Assembly: GCA_963810905.1 (NCBI GenBank)
Contig: CAWEPG010000019.1
Span: forward strand, 1 to 64,000
Direction of reading: 5' to 3'
DNA: 64,000 bases
DNA from: CAWBAT01 sp963810905
GTDB lineage: Bacteria; Acidobacteriota; Terriglobia; Versatilivoradales; Versatilivoraceae
Shown here: in pieces, positions 46,695-55,508 of the stretch
Position numbering within the stretch: the stretch's first letter is position 1
Layout of the letters: every line of letters begins with the position of its first letter
The notes under the pieces: generated by a model
What the model saw: only the letters and a program-made list of their open reading frames with translations
What the model was told of the DNA's origin: nothing
Database searches by the model: none
Position numbers and translations under genes: made by a program

Positions 46695-47993
46695 TTACTC
46701 CGCAGCTTGCCGAGAGGCACTATCCTCAGGCTCAACCGTGGAGCGTCGAACCAACAGCTTATGAATTCGGCGACGATCGGCCTCTTTCACCTCAAACCGA
46801 AGACCCTGCAATTCGCAGTACTCGCCTCTCTTAGGGACTCTGCCAAAGACCGATGTCACGTAACCGGCGATGGTAGCGTGTTCGACATCCCGAAGGTCGA
46901 GGTGAAACATTTCCTCTACCTGCTGTATCGGGATCCTGCCCGGGACTAGGTAATTGCCGTCTCTATCCTGCAGAATCTGAACGATGTCAGCGGCTTCATC
47001 TTCATCATGAATTTCCCCTGTAATTTCCTCAAGGATATCTTCGATGGTGACGAGTCCAGCCACTCCTCCGTATTCATCAACCACGATAGCGATGTGAGAG
47101 GCCTTGTGCTGCAAATCCGAGAGCAATTCGGCTAGGCGCTTTGTTTCAGGGACAAACTCAATGGGTCTGAGGAGTTTTTCCAGGGTAAGAGTCACGGAAG
47201 GATCATCCCAGACATCGATGACGTCCTTCAAATAAACCATCCCTACAATATTTTCGACATGCTCACGAAAGACCGGCAGACGGGAATATTTGGTCTCAAT
47301 CATGATGGCTTTGAGCCTATCCAGCGAGGCATCAATATCGACGGTGACCATCTCCGTCCGCGGAGTCATGATATCACCCGCTACTTTGTCACCAAATTCA
47401 AAGACCGACTGGATCAGGTGCTCATCTCCCTTTTCAAGCAGTCCCTGTTCCTTCCCCACATCGATGTAAGCCTGGATTTCTTCTTCAATATGTTCTTCTG
47501 TCTTGGGCGATTCATGTTCCACGTTGAATTGCTGAAAGAGCCGCAAACTAGAAGACAACGGATAGGCCAGAAGATTCAAGGCAGGTTTGAGGACTTCATA
47601 GACTGGAAGGAGCAGGAAGAGGACTCGCTCGGGCTTCTTAAACGTGAACACCCGAGGGATCAACTGGCGAAAAATAACCACGACCATAAACATGATGCCA
47701 ACTGCGGCCGGGAGGGCAATCGCGTAGCTCTGGTACAAGCGATGCAGATACCCTGTGACGAGGATGGCAAAGGTGACCATACACAACTGGATTCCCACAT
47801 AAACAGACACCAATCCTTCGAGCCGGTTTTCAACCAAGCCCTTGAGCTGCTCGACGGCACGCGCCTTGCTCCTTTCCTGGAGTCGCCTTACGGTCACTTT
47901 ACTGATCCGTGTCAGGCTCATCTCAAAAAGGGATAGACCGGTGACGAGAAACAGCAGCGTGAGAGTGAGTAAAAAGGCAACGGTAGTTAACAT
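46695..47993 (-). CDS. CNNM/CBS-domain hemolysin-related transporter (TlyC/CorC family)
   Basis: 432 residues. N-terminal CNNM (DUF21) membrane domain with about four helices (LLTLTLLFLVTGLSLFEMSL; VSVYVGIQLCMVTFAILVTG; LPAAVGIMFMVVVIFRQLIP), then two CBS domains (VAGDIMTPRTEMVTVDIDAS; VFREHVENIVGMVYLKDVI; ASHIAIVVDEYGGVAGLVTI with EDILEEITGEI) and a CorC_HlyC domain (RIPIQQVEEMFHLDL…YVTSVFGRVPKRGE). Related proteins move Mg2+ or Co2+ and bind ATP. It overlaps ybeY by 7 bases and lies between ybeY and era, the usual place for this gene. Confidence 0.92.
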   Translation of the reverse strand: MLTTVAFLLTLTLLFLVTGLSLFEMSLTRISKVTVRRLQERSKARAVEQLKGLVENRLEGLVSVYVGIQLCMVTFAILVTGYLHRLYQSYAIALPAAVGIMFMVVVIFRQLIPRVFTFKKPERVLFLLLPVYEVLKPALNLLAYPLSSSLRLFQQFNVEHESPKTEEHIEEEIQAYIDVGKEQGLLEKGDEHLIQSVFEFGDKVAGDIMTPRTEMVTVDIDASLDRLKAIMIETKYSRLPVFREHVENIVGMVYLKDVIDVWDDPSVTLTLEKLLRPIEFVPETKRLAELLSDLQHKASHIAIVVDEYGGVAGLVTIEDILEEITGEIHDEDEAADIVQILQDRDGNYLVPGRIPIQQVEEMFHLDLRDVEHATIAGYVTSVFGRVPKRGEYCELQGLRFEVKEADRRRIHKLLVRRSTVEPEDSASRQAAE

Positions 47994-48430
47994 AGAAGTT
48001 GCCTTTGCAGACGCCGCTCTTTACGGCGCATCTGCCCCTGGTCAGTCTCATGATCGTAACCTAGCAAATGGAGCACTCCGTGGATCAATAGGATGTCAAT
48101 CTCCCTTTCGAGACTGTGTCTTTGCCGGATTGCCTGTCGGTAGGCAGTTTCAACGGAGACCATCATATCACCCAAACTCCGGTTTTCAAACGGGTCGTCT
48201 TTGCGATCCGTCGGGGAGGATGGGAAAGTAAGGATATCAGTGGGTTGATCCTTCTGACGGAACTCTCGATTGAGCTGACGAATCTTCCGGTCGTTCGAGA
48301 GAATGAGTGTGAAGTCACAATGAGGCAGTTTCAAATACCGGCACAGTTTATGGCTAAATTTCTCAAGCCGAGGGACAGAGACGGCGTGTTTGCGCTGCCG
48401 GTTGAAGATGTTGGGTTGGATGGTTGTCAT
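47987..48430 (-). CDS. ybeY: Endoribonuclease YbeY
   Basis: 147 residues. Zinc-dependent RNase for 16S rRNA 3'-end maturation and ribosome quality control. The zinc motif HGVLHLLGYDH (about 118-128) has all three histidines, and FRQKDQPTDILTFPSSPTDR and GDMMVSVETAYRQA are typical. 17 bases after phoH and overlapping the CBS-protein gene by 7 bases. Confidence 0.95.
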   Translation of the reverse strand: MTTIQPNIFNRQRKHAVSVPRLEKFSHKLCRYLKLPHCDFTLILSNDRKIRQLNREFRQKDQPTDILTFPSSPTDRKDDPFENRSLGDMMVSVETAYRQAIRQRHSLEREIDILLIHGVLHLLGYDHETDQGQMRRKERRLQRQLLC

Positions 48431-48447
48431 GGAGCGGTGCGGGGAAA

Positions 48448-49467
48448 TTATGCGTTCTCGATGCTTCCAGGAAGAGCAGGGGATCCGCTGGTATGCTTCT
48501 CTCCAGAATTCAGAAGACTAGATGCAGCGCGACCATATTCATCGTAGGCGCGAACGATGCGTTGTACTAGCGGATTTCGGACGACGTCCTTCTCGGTGAA
48601 AGTCACGAAGTCGATTCCTTCAATTTTGGACACGACGCTGCGAGCCTCAATCAGCCCCGAGGTCTTGCCGTGAGGGAGATCGGTTTGGGTGATATCCCCA
48701 GTGATCACCGCTTTCGAATTGAAGCCAATTCGGGTGAGAAACATTTTCATTTGTTCGGAAGTGGTATTCTGAGCCTCATCCAATATTACGAAGGCATCGT
48801 TCAGAGTACGGCCGCGCATGAATGCAAGCGGAGCCACTTCAATGGTCCCACGCTCCAAATGGCGATCCACTTTGTCGACGTCAAGCAAGTCCCAGAGGGC
48901 GTCGTACAAAGGCCGGAGATAGGGGTCCACTTTTTCCTGAATACTTCCAGGTAAAAAACCCAGGCGCTCGCCCGCTTCCACGGCGGGCCGTGCCAGGACG
49001 ATGCGATTGACCCGCTTGGCTGCAAAAAAAGCAACCGCCATGGCGACAGCAAGATAGGTCTTGCCTGTCCCGGCAGGTCCAATTCCAAAAACCATGTCGG
49101 ATTTCTCGATGGCGTCAAGATACCGTCGTTGATTCAGACCACGCGGGGTAATCGTTTTTCGGCCACAGATACGGGTTTTGGCACCCGGAAAGCAATCCTG
49201 TAAGCGCAGCGAGGAATCTTCAGAAAGGATCTTGATGATGGACTTCAGATCGCCGTTGGAGAATTGTATCCCCTCTTGGCGAACTTGATTGTAATCTAAG
49301 ACTAAGCGTTCAATGACGTCGACATGAGTGTCGGCGCCCTCAATGACGAGGTTATTCTCGGTAAGCGAAAGGCGAACATCAAAAGCTGACTCCAAAAAAT
49401 GCAGGTTTTCGTCCAAAGTCCCGAAGAGGGCTTCTGCGCCCTGCTCAAACGCAACACTTTTCTTCAT
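48448..49467 (-). CDS. phoH: PhoH-like ATPase
   Basis: 339 residues. N-terminal KH-like part (LTENNLVIEGADTHVDVIER) then the ATPase: PRGLNQRRYLDAIEKSDMVF, Walker A GIGPAGTGKTYLAVAMAVAF, LARPAVEAGERLGFLPGSIQ, PLYDALWDLL, IEVAPLAFMRGRTLNDAFVI, Walker B LDEAQNTT, MKMFLTRIGFNSKAVITGDI and TQTDLPHGKTSGLIEA. First gene of the phoH-ybeY-CBS-era-queE set. A likely RNA helicase or RNase-linked ATPase. Confidence 0.95.
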   Translation of the reverse strand: MKKSVAFEQGAEALFGTLDENLHFLESAFDVRLSLTENNLVIEGADTHVDVIERLVLDYNQVRQEGIQFSNGDLKSIIKILSEDSSLRLQDCFPGAKTRICGRKTITPRGLNQRRYLDAIEKSDMVFGIGPAGTGKTYLAVAMAVAFFAAKRVNRIVLARPAVEAGERLGFLPGSIQEKVDPYLRPLYDALWDLLDVDKVDRHLERGTIEVAPLAFMRGRTLNDAFVILDEAQNTTSEQMKMFLTRIGFNSKAVITGDITQTDLPHGKTSGLIEARSVVSKIEGIDFVTFTEKDVVRNPLVQRIVRAYDEYGRAASSLLNSGEKHTSGSPALPGSIENA

Positions 49468-49736
49468 ACGGTATGTAGTGGATGAACCTCCAAAAGTTAG
49501 GATAACGCCCTGTCGAGGGTGAGTTTGACACAGTCACATCAGCCCGTCAAGGTGTGGCAGGTTGGCCCCCAGCCGTGGGCAGTCACCGGGCCTGCGGACG
49601 CTCCACATCTCGCAAAAACCACTCAGCGCGGCTAGTACTGAAACAGTTTTCCTCCCAAGGGAAGATTCCATATTAGCAGCAACCCGAGCCTGAACAGTGA
49701 CCCGGGCACCCAGCGAAGGAAAGACACCCGGCAAAT

Positions 49737-49910
49737 TCACTTCTTGCGGGCGAGGAAGCGGAAAATGAGGATAAGGACAATGATTCCTCCAAGCGTGTAG
49801 GCTAGTATCGCCAGTCGATTCTCACTGAGCTTTTGCATCAACATCCGAATGGAGTTTTGAAAGCCTTCGAATTGCAGGAGATACAATAAATACGGGGCTT
49901 TCTGTACCAT
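49737..49910 (-). CDS. Small membrane protein downstream of ligA
   Basis: 57 residues from ATG 49910 with AAAGGGTG about nine bases upstream; a GTG three codons earlier is less likely. MVQKAPYLLYLLQFEGFQNS, then a helix ILAYTLGGIIVLILIFRFL with a basic end ARKK, i.e. a tail-anchored-like layout. Starts 46 bases after the ligA stop, same strand, so probably the last gene of that transcript. No family recognised. Confidence 0.5.
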   Translation of the reverse strand: MVQKAPYLLYLLQFEGFQNSIRMLMQKLSENRLAILAYTLGGIIVLILIFRFLARKK

Positions 49911-49956
49911 CTTATTCACCCTTTATCGACCTTACAAGGTTACCATTGACTTCCGC

Positions 49957-52002
49957 TTATTCCGTTTGAGTTGCAGTCCTATCCACGTTCTTGATCATCT
50001 TATGGAAGTCTTTCTCAGAAATGATTGTCACACCCAGTTGCTTGGCTTTATCGAGCTTCGACCCAGCCTCTTCACCTGCCAACACGAAGTCCGTTTTCTT
50101 ACTTACTGAAGTGGTAACGCGCCCCCCATGCTGTTGGATGAGCGTGCTGGCCGCCTCGCGCGAAAGCGTGGGCAGGCTTCCTGTGAGTACAAATTGCTTC
50201 CCCGAAAGCGCCGCAGATGCGGAAGGAGCATCACTCGAGGCCATCGTGACTCCGGCTTTCTTTAACTTCTCCAGGACCCGTTGATTTTCGGGTTGTGCAA
50301 AGAACTGATGGATTGAAGCAGCGACAACGGGGCCTACCTCAAACACAGATTCAAGGTCTTGAACCTCAGCATGACGCAACCGGTCCATTGAGCCAAAGTG
50401 CCTTGCGAGAATCTGCGCTGTGCGTTCTCCGACATGTCGAATACCGAGCCCAAAAATCACTTTGGAAAGCTCATTTCGTTTGCTTTCCTCAATTTGGGCT
50501 AGCAGGTTTTTAGAAGACTTCTCTCCCATCCTCTCTAACGCCACCAAATTATTAAGGGTAAGCTGATAAAGATCAGCTGGATCGTGGACCAGTTTCTTGT
50601 CAACCAACTGGTCTACGAGGACGTCGCCAAGACCCTCGATCTTCATAGCCTTGCGAGACGCAAAATGCAAAAGAGATTCTTTGATCTTCGCAGGACAACG
50701 AACATTCACACAACGCCACACCGCTTCTCCATCGGGGCGGTATACTTTCCCGGAGCAGACCGGGCAAAGGTCCGGCATCTTGAAAATCCGGGCATTGGGC
50801 GGCCTGCGGCTCTCAAGTACTTTGACTACTTTAGGAATGACATCCCCGCCTTTTTCGATGAGGACGAAGTCGCCAATCTTGAGCCCTAAACGATCGATCT
50901 CAGCTTCGTTGTGCAACGTGGCGCGACTAATGGTGCTGCCCGCCAGTTCCACTGGCTCCAACTCGGCAACGGGAGTCAAGGCGCCTGTCCGGCCTACTTG
51001 CACGAGAATATCTCGTACCTGAGTTGTTGCTTCGCGAGCCGGAAACTTATAAGCCATAGCCCATCGTGGGAATTTGGATGTGGCCCCTAGATCATGTTGC
51101 AACTGAATGGAATTGACTTTGATGACAACTCCGTCAATTTCGTAAGGGAGACGATCTCTTTTGGATTCCCATTCCCGGCAATACTGCAGGACATCATCGA
51201 TCGTTAGACAAACTCGCCAAAGCGGATTGACCTTAAAGCCGGCTTGCTTCAGCCACGTGAGTGTCTCGGAGTGAGTCGAAAAGGGAACCTGTCTTCCGGC
51301 GAAACATTGATAGACAAAAACATCCAGACTTCTGGACGAGACCACTTGAGGATCCAAGGTCCGCAACGTCCCGGCCGCCGCGTTCCGGGGATTGGCAAAG
51401 GGCGGATCGCCATTTTCAAGCCGCTCTTCATTCAGCTTCACAAATGATTTGATGGGGAAGAAGACCTCACCGCGTATTTCGAGAAAAGAACCGTGCTTTG
51501 GGAGAGAACCTTTAATCCGCAGCGGGACGGATCGAATTGTCCGAATGTTGTGAGTGACATCTTCGCCCCGTGTTCCATCTCCTCTAGTTACCCCCCGAAG
51601 GAGAGTTTCGTGTTGATAAATCAGGCTAGTACTCAAGCCATCGATTTTGAGCTCACATATATAGCGGGGAATCGATGAGACTGAGGGCTCCGCATCCGCA
51701 ATGCGACGATCCAGGTCGAGGAGATCTTCGTGAGTATAGGCATTCTCTAGACTCAACATGGGGACCGCGTGAACCACGGTGGGGAGGGTTTCGGTGGGCT
51801 TTCCACCGACTCGTTGAGTGGGCGAATCAGGCGTGATCCAATCGGGGTGTTCTTTCTCCAGAGCTTGAAGCTCACGGAGAAGCTTATCAAACTGAGCATC
51901 TGAAATCTCGGGATCATCGAGAACATAATAGCGATATTCGTGGTGACGAATGAGCTCCCGAAGCTTTTCGATCTTGTCTTTGATGGTCTCTTTTGGAGTC
52001 AT
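49957..52002 (-). CDS. ligA: NAD-dependent DNA ligase
   Basis: 681 residues, full length. Ia domain YYVLDDPEISDAQFDKLL, TPDSPTQRVG; adenylation lysine K119 in CELKIDGLST; the NTase blocks TRGDGTRGEDVTHNIRTI, FLEIRGEVF, FANPRNAAAGTLR, WAMAYKFPA; OB fold GRTGALTPVAELEPVELAGS; zinc CPVC…CVNVRCPAK; HhH motifs (GLGIRHVGERTAQILARHFG) and a C-terminal BRCT domain (GKQFVLTGSLPTLSREAAS). Seals nicks in replication and repair. No frameshift over 2 kb, unlike many neighbours. The 277 bp upstream show no gene. Confidence 0.97.
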   Translation of the reverse strand: MTPKETIKDKIEKLRELIRHHEYRYYVLDDPEISDAQFDKLLRELQALEKEHPDWITPDSPTQRVGGKPTETLPTVVHAVPMLSLENAYTHEDLLDLDRRIADAEPSVSSIPRYICELKIDGLSTSLIYQHETLLRGVTRGDGTRGEDVTHNIRTIRSVPLRIKGSLPKHGSFLEIRGEVFFPIKSFVKLNEERLENGDPPFANPRNAAAGTLRTLDPQVVSSRSLDVFVYQCFAGRQVPFSTHSETLTWLKQAGFKVNPLWRVCLTIDDVLQYCREWESKRDRLPYEIDGVVIKVNSIQLQHDLGATSKFPRWAMAYKFPAREATTQVRDILVQVGRTGALTPVAELEPVELAGSTISRATLHNEAEIDRLGLKIGDFVLIEKGGDVIPKVVKVLESRRPPNARIFKMPDLCPVCSGKVYRPDGEAVWRCVNVRCPAKIKESLLHFASRKAMKIEGLGDVLVDQLVDKKLVHDPADLYQLTLNNLVALERMGEKSSKNLLAQIEESKRNELSKVIFGLGIRHVGERTAQILARHFGSMDRLRHAEVQDLESVFEVGPVVAASIHQFFAQPENQRVLEKLKKAGVTMASSDAPSASAALSGKQFVLTGSLPTLSREAASTLIQQHGGRVTTSVSKKTDFVLAGEEAGSKLDKAKQLGVTIISEKDFHKMIKNVDRTATQTE

Positions 52003-52301
52003 GATTTAATCGCGTTGGATAGAAAACAATGATTCATTTTCTGAATGTGAAGCAAGTCCATTTTGGTGGCTCCAAATCAAAGTGGAAATAAGATAAGCGC
52101 CGTAATGGCTATCTTTCGTTGCCGAGCATTTTTGGAGAAAGAATATTATTGATAATTTCCCAAATGGATTCGCCTTAGATTCACGTAGTATAGAGACTAA
52201 GGCAAGGGTAGCGGAAGTCTAAGTTTCGGGTCCTTTTCGCGGCTTAGGAAGGACTCGTCTTAAAATAGTGAAATCATTAAGTGTATGAGGAGGATTCTCC
52301 T

Positions 52302-53042
52302 GTGGACATCCGAGGGAAAGTAGCAGTAATTACGGGGACCAAGAGGATCGGAAGTGTTGTCGGTTTGCGCCTAGCCGAAAAGGGTGCCGATGTGGTCTTG
52401 ACGTATAACCGATCTAAAAAAGAAGCCGCGGGTACCGCAGAGTTGATCAAGAATTTGGGCCGAAGGGCGATGACGGTACAAGCTAACCTCTCGCTTTCCC
52501 AAGATACCCAATCCATGGTGAGAGAAATTCTCAGTCAGATGGGCAAGATCGACATACTTATAAATATGGCTTCAGTTTATTTGTCGAAGCCATTTCTAGA
52601 AACCAGCGAGGCAGATTGGGACGAGAATATCAGCATCAATCTAAAGAGCGCCTATTTGTGTGCCAAGGCTGTTCTGCCCGGAATGCGGGCCCAAGGTGGG
52701 GGGCGCATCGTCAATTTTGCTGATTGGATTGCAGCCAGTGGCCGCCCCCGTTACAAGGGATTTGTGGAGTATTATGTATCGAAGGTCGGAGTCATTGGTT
52801 TGACCGAAAGTTTAGCGCTGGAATTGGCTCCCTTTAATATCTTGGTGAATGCTATAGCGCCTGGACCCATTTTGGCGCCACCCGGCTTAACCCCGGAAGA
52901 AGACGCCGAGGTTAAGAAAGCAACGCCACTTGGGCGTTGGGGTGGAGAGGATGAAATTGCCAAAGCTGTCATCAGTCTAGTGGAAACAGATTTTATTACC
53001 GGAGAGTGCATTCGGGTAGACGGCGGAAGGCATGTTAGTTGA
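52302..53042 (+). CDS. SDR family oxidoreductase
   Basis: About 246 residues from GTG 52302, which has GAGGAGG eight bases upstream; an in-frame GTG seven codons earlier overlaps that site. Classical SDR: VAVITGTKRIGSVVGLRLAE (T-G-x3-R-I-G variant of TGxxxGIG, as in pteridine-reductase-like SDRs), NMAS in place of NNAG, catalytic Y-x-x-x-K in EYYVSKVGVIGLTESLALEL and APGPILAPPG. It keeps Tyr and Lys; the usual catalytic Ser block reads NFADWIAASG. Substrate unknown; FabG-like or pteridine/keto-acyl reductase possible. First of the plus-strand genes before the MBL gene. Confidence 0.85.
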   Translation: MDIRGKVAVITGTKRIGSVVGLRLAEKGADVVLTYNRSKKEAAGTAELIKNLGRRAMTVQANLSLSQDTQSMVREILSQMGKIDILINMASVYLSKPFLETSEADWDENISINLKSAYLCAKAVLPGMRAQGGGRIVNFADWIAASGRPRYKGFVEYYVSKVGVIGLTESLALELAPFNILVNAIAPGPILAPPGLTPEEDAEVKKATPLGRWGGEDEIAKAVISLVETDFITGECIRVDGGRHVS

Positions 53043-53387
53043 TTCATCCGCCAAGTCACTTGCTAAGAGTACCCCGCGAAAGTTACCTAACGCTGCGGAA
53101 AAATTCTGCGGGGTTGTGGGACCTAGTGAATAAGGCCAACTCAAGTTTTCGTGGAAGCTTGCAGGAATGTGCCCTTAGATGGCGCCTTCGAATTTTTTCA
53201 CACCCGGCCACTTCAAAGAGGGGTGCGAAAGAATGGGCAAGCTCATTAGGAACCATTGTGATTGCGCCAGCAGGATTTTCCCGCTTGTTGCCTCTTCTGG
53301 CGAATCGATTAGAGATGCGGTACCTGAGCTGTTTGCTTCATTTTATTTTCTCTCCATTTCAGGAAGACAGAACGAAGGAGGGTTTCG
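53043..53387. other. 345-bp gap between the SDR and the tandem MBL gene
   Basis: Open frames run through it but I recognise no protein features. It ends with AAGGAGGG, the ribosome site of the next gene. Confidence 0.4.
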
Positions 53388-55355
53388 ATGTGCAAGACCT
53401 CACGACGTGGTTTTATTAAATCCGCGGGAGTCGCCGCCATGGCCCCAGCAGGCGTTTCGCTCAGTCAAGGAACTGCCCCTGCAACGAAGAAGGAGTCCCA
53501 GCGTAGGACTTCATTCACACCGAATGCGGAACTGAAAAAAATTTCCGAGAATCTCTATTCCCTGGAAGACACGTGCACCGTGTACCTCATTCGCGATGGC
53601 AATCATGGCCTATTGATTGACTTTGGATCCGGCAAGATACTCGATTATCTCCCGCAGTTAGGAATCACTCGAGTGGACTGGATTCTGCATACCCATCATC
53701 ATCGCGACCAGTGCCAGGGGGATTACAAAGCGGTGGAGCGTTCCATTCCGATCGCGGTTCCAGCCCACGAGCAGCACTATTTCGTAGACGCAGAAAACTT
53801 CTGGCGCAATCGCAGGGTGTTTCACCTCTACTATGTTCGGAACGACTTCAATACGCTCACGGAGAATATTCCTGTTGCGCAAGTCCTCATCGACTATGGA
53901 ACTCTTCGCTGGAACAAACGCGATATTTTTGTATTACCAACGCCGGGACACACACTGGGTTCAGTCACGTTAATCATTGAGGTGGATGGGGAGAAAGTGG
54001 CTTTCAGTGGGGATTTGATGCACTCCCCCGGCAAGCTCGTCAATCTCTGGGATACTCAGGTCAACTATGGTGGGGCCGAAGGGATCGATTTGGGGGCGTT
54101 CTCGCTTGCCCAATTGCGGGAGCAAAGACCTTCACTGATATGTCCTTCACACGGAGAACCGTTGCGAGACCCCGACGCGGGCATTCAACAAACAATCGAT
54201 AGCCTAAAAGAGTATTACCAGTTTCAAACCGGAAACGTACCTAGTCTGAGCTCCCGTGGATACGCGGTCAGTCCGCATTTGATTGCTCATCATCTGACCA
54301 CTTCGTCCTTCTACGCGATCTTGAGTAATAGCGGAAAAGCGATGTTTATTGATTATGGCTCCGCTTCGGGGACACATTTTTTTAATTTTGAACGCGCCAC
54401 AGCGACTACTGACCGAATCCGGTTCGTGGAACATAACATCAATGATTTGAAATCTCGTTTTGGAATGAAGTCTGTCGATGTGGCCATGCCCAGTCATATG
54501 CACGATGACCATATGAATGGATTCCCACATTTGATCAGGCATTATAACACCCAGGTCTGGTGCTACGAGAATATGGTCGACATCTTTGAAAACCCGCGCG
54601 GTCACAACCTGGGATGTATTTTAGGTGAGCCGTTTAAGGTCTCGCGGTCATTTCAAGATAAGGAACATTTCAAGTGGGAGGAATATGAGTTTGAGATCAC
54701 GCATTCACCGGGGCATACCGAGTATCAGATGGCATTGTTTGTCAGCATCGACGGAGCCAGGGTGGCATTTACGGGCGATGCACTCTTTTCAAATCCGGAT
54801 TCCTCTCAGAGTGTCTTGCGGCACAACCTCATTTTCCGGAATCATGTTGAGAACGACAGTCACCTGAAGTCGATCCATAACTTGATTGACCATGAACCTA
54901 ACTTGCTTGCGCCTGGCCACGGAAAACCGTTCCTGGTGAATCGGGACGACTTGCTCGCGACTGAAGAAAAGTTGAAAAGACAGTCCCGATTCTTCCAGGA
55001 GATCATTGCTGACCCCGATGTCAATTTCGGGCTCGATCCAAGCTGGTGCAGTATCTATCCGTATCAGATGATCCTGCGAGCGGGAGAACTCTCCCGTGCA
55101 GAGGTACGGGTCCAAAATTACCGGGCTGCGCCGATGAAAATGGAGGTTGCGCTGGTAGCTCCGAGTGAATGGCGCATAGAACCGGAAGTGTTAAGATTTG
55201 ATGCCCCCTCACGCGCGAAAGTTCGGAGAGAGTTTAAGGTCGAAATTCCGGGCGACTGGCGTCCGGGCTCCTCACGGTTTGCAATCGCTGCTGATGTGAT
55301 GTGCGACGGGAAGTATTTGGGCCAGATCACGGAAGCAGTCGTTGAGGTGGTATAG
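53388..55355 (+). CDS. Tat-exported protein with two metallo-beta-lactamase domains
   Basis: 655 residues with AAGGAGGG before ATG 53388. The N-terminus SRRGFIKSAGVAAMAPAGV is a Tat signal. MBL domain 1 (about 50-275): HTHHHRDQ at 101-108, PGH188, SGD209, PSH255; the usual D-H pair reads D107-Q108. MBL domain 2 (about 290-520): the perfect SHMHDDH at 369-375, PGH443, TGD464, APGH511. A C-terminal beta-sandwich (about 550-655; VRVQNYRAAPMKMEVALVAP…) resembles the NEW3/alpha-galactosidase-associated domain. So one canonical and one altered dinuclear site are joined in one folded, exported chain. Cleaved bond unknown: could be a lactonase, quorum quencher, sulfatase-like or phosphodiesterase. 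Neighbours give no clear pathway. Intact frame. Confidence 0.9.
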   Translation: MCKTSRRGFIKSAGVAAMAPAGVSLSQGTAPATKKESQRRTSFTPNAELKKISENLYSLEDTCTVYLIRDGNHGLLIDFGSGKILDYLPQLGITRVDWILHTHHHRDQCQGDYKAVERSIPIAVPAHEQHYFVDAENFWRNRRVFHLYYVRNDFNTLTENIPVAQVLIDYGTLRWNKRDIFVLPTPGHTLGSVTLIIEVDGEKVAFSGDLMHSPGKLVNLWDTQVNYGGAEGIDLGAFSLAQLREQRPSLICPSHGEPLRDPDAGIQQTIDSLKEYYQFQTGNVPSLSSRGYAVSPHLIAHHLTTSSFYAILSNSGKAMFIDYGSASGTHFFNFERATATTDRIRFVEHNINDLKSRFGMKSVDVAMPSHMHDDHMNGFPHLIRHYNTQVWCYENMVDIFENPRGHNLGCILGEPFKVSRSFQDKEHFKWEEYEFEITHSPGHTEYQMALFVSIDGARVAFTGDALFSNPDSSQSVLRHNLIFRNHVENDSHLKSIHNLIDHEPNLLAPGHGKPFLVNRDDLLATEEKLKRQSRFFQEIIADPDVNFGLDPSWCSIYPYQMILRAGELSRAEVRVQNYRAAPMKMEVALVAPSEWRIEPEVLRFDAPSRAKVRREFKVEIPGDWRPGSSRFAIAADVMCDGKYLGQITEAVVEVV

Positions 55356-55508
55356 CAAAAAATTAATGGTCGTTACTACTGGGATGGGCGAGAACTCCCT
55401 CTCATCGCTTCGCAAGAGAAATACTGGCTATCCAGAATCTCTTTCCATATAATCAAGAATTTGCAGGCTGCGCACTAAACCAGCAATTGAAGGTTGGAGG
55501 GAAGAGAA

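Noticed and set aside
49534..49740. 68-codon minus-strand frame after the small membrane protein
   Set aside because: Arg/Gly-rich, no motif, not convincing in codon pattern.
53039..53419. Open frame of 126 codons before the MBL gene
   Set aside because: No ribosome site, no recognised fold, and it overlaps the start of the real gene.
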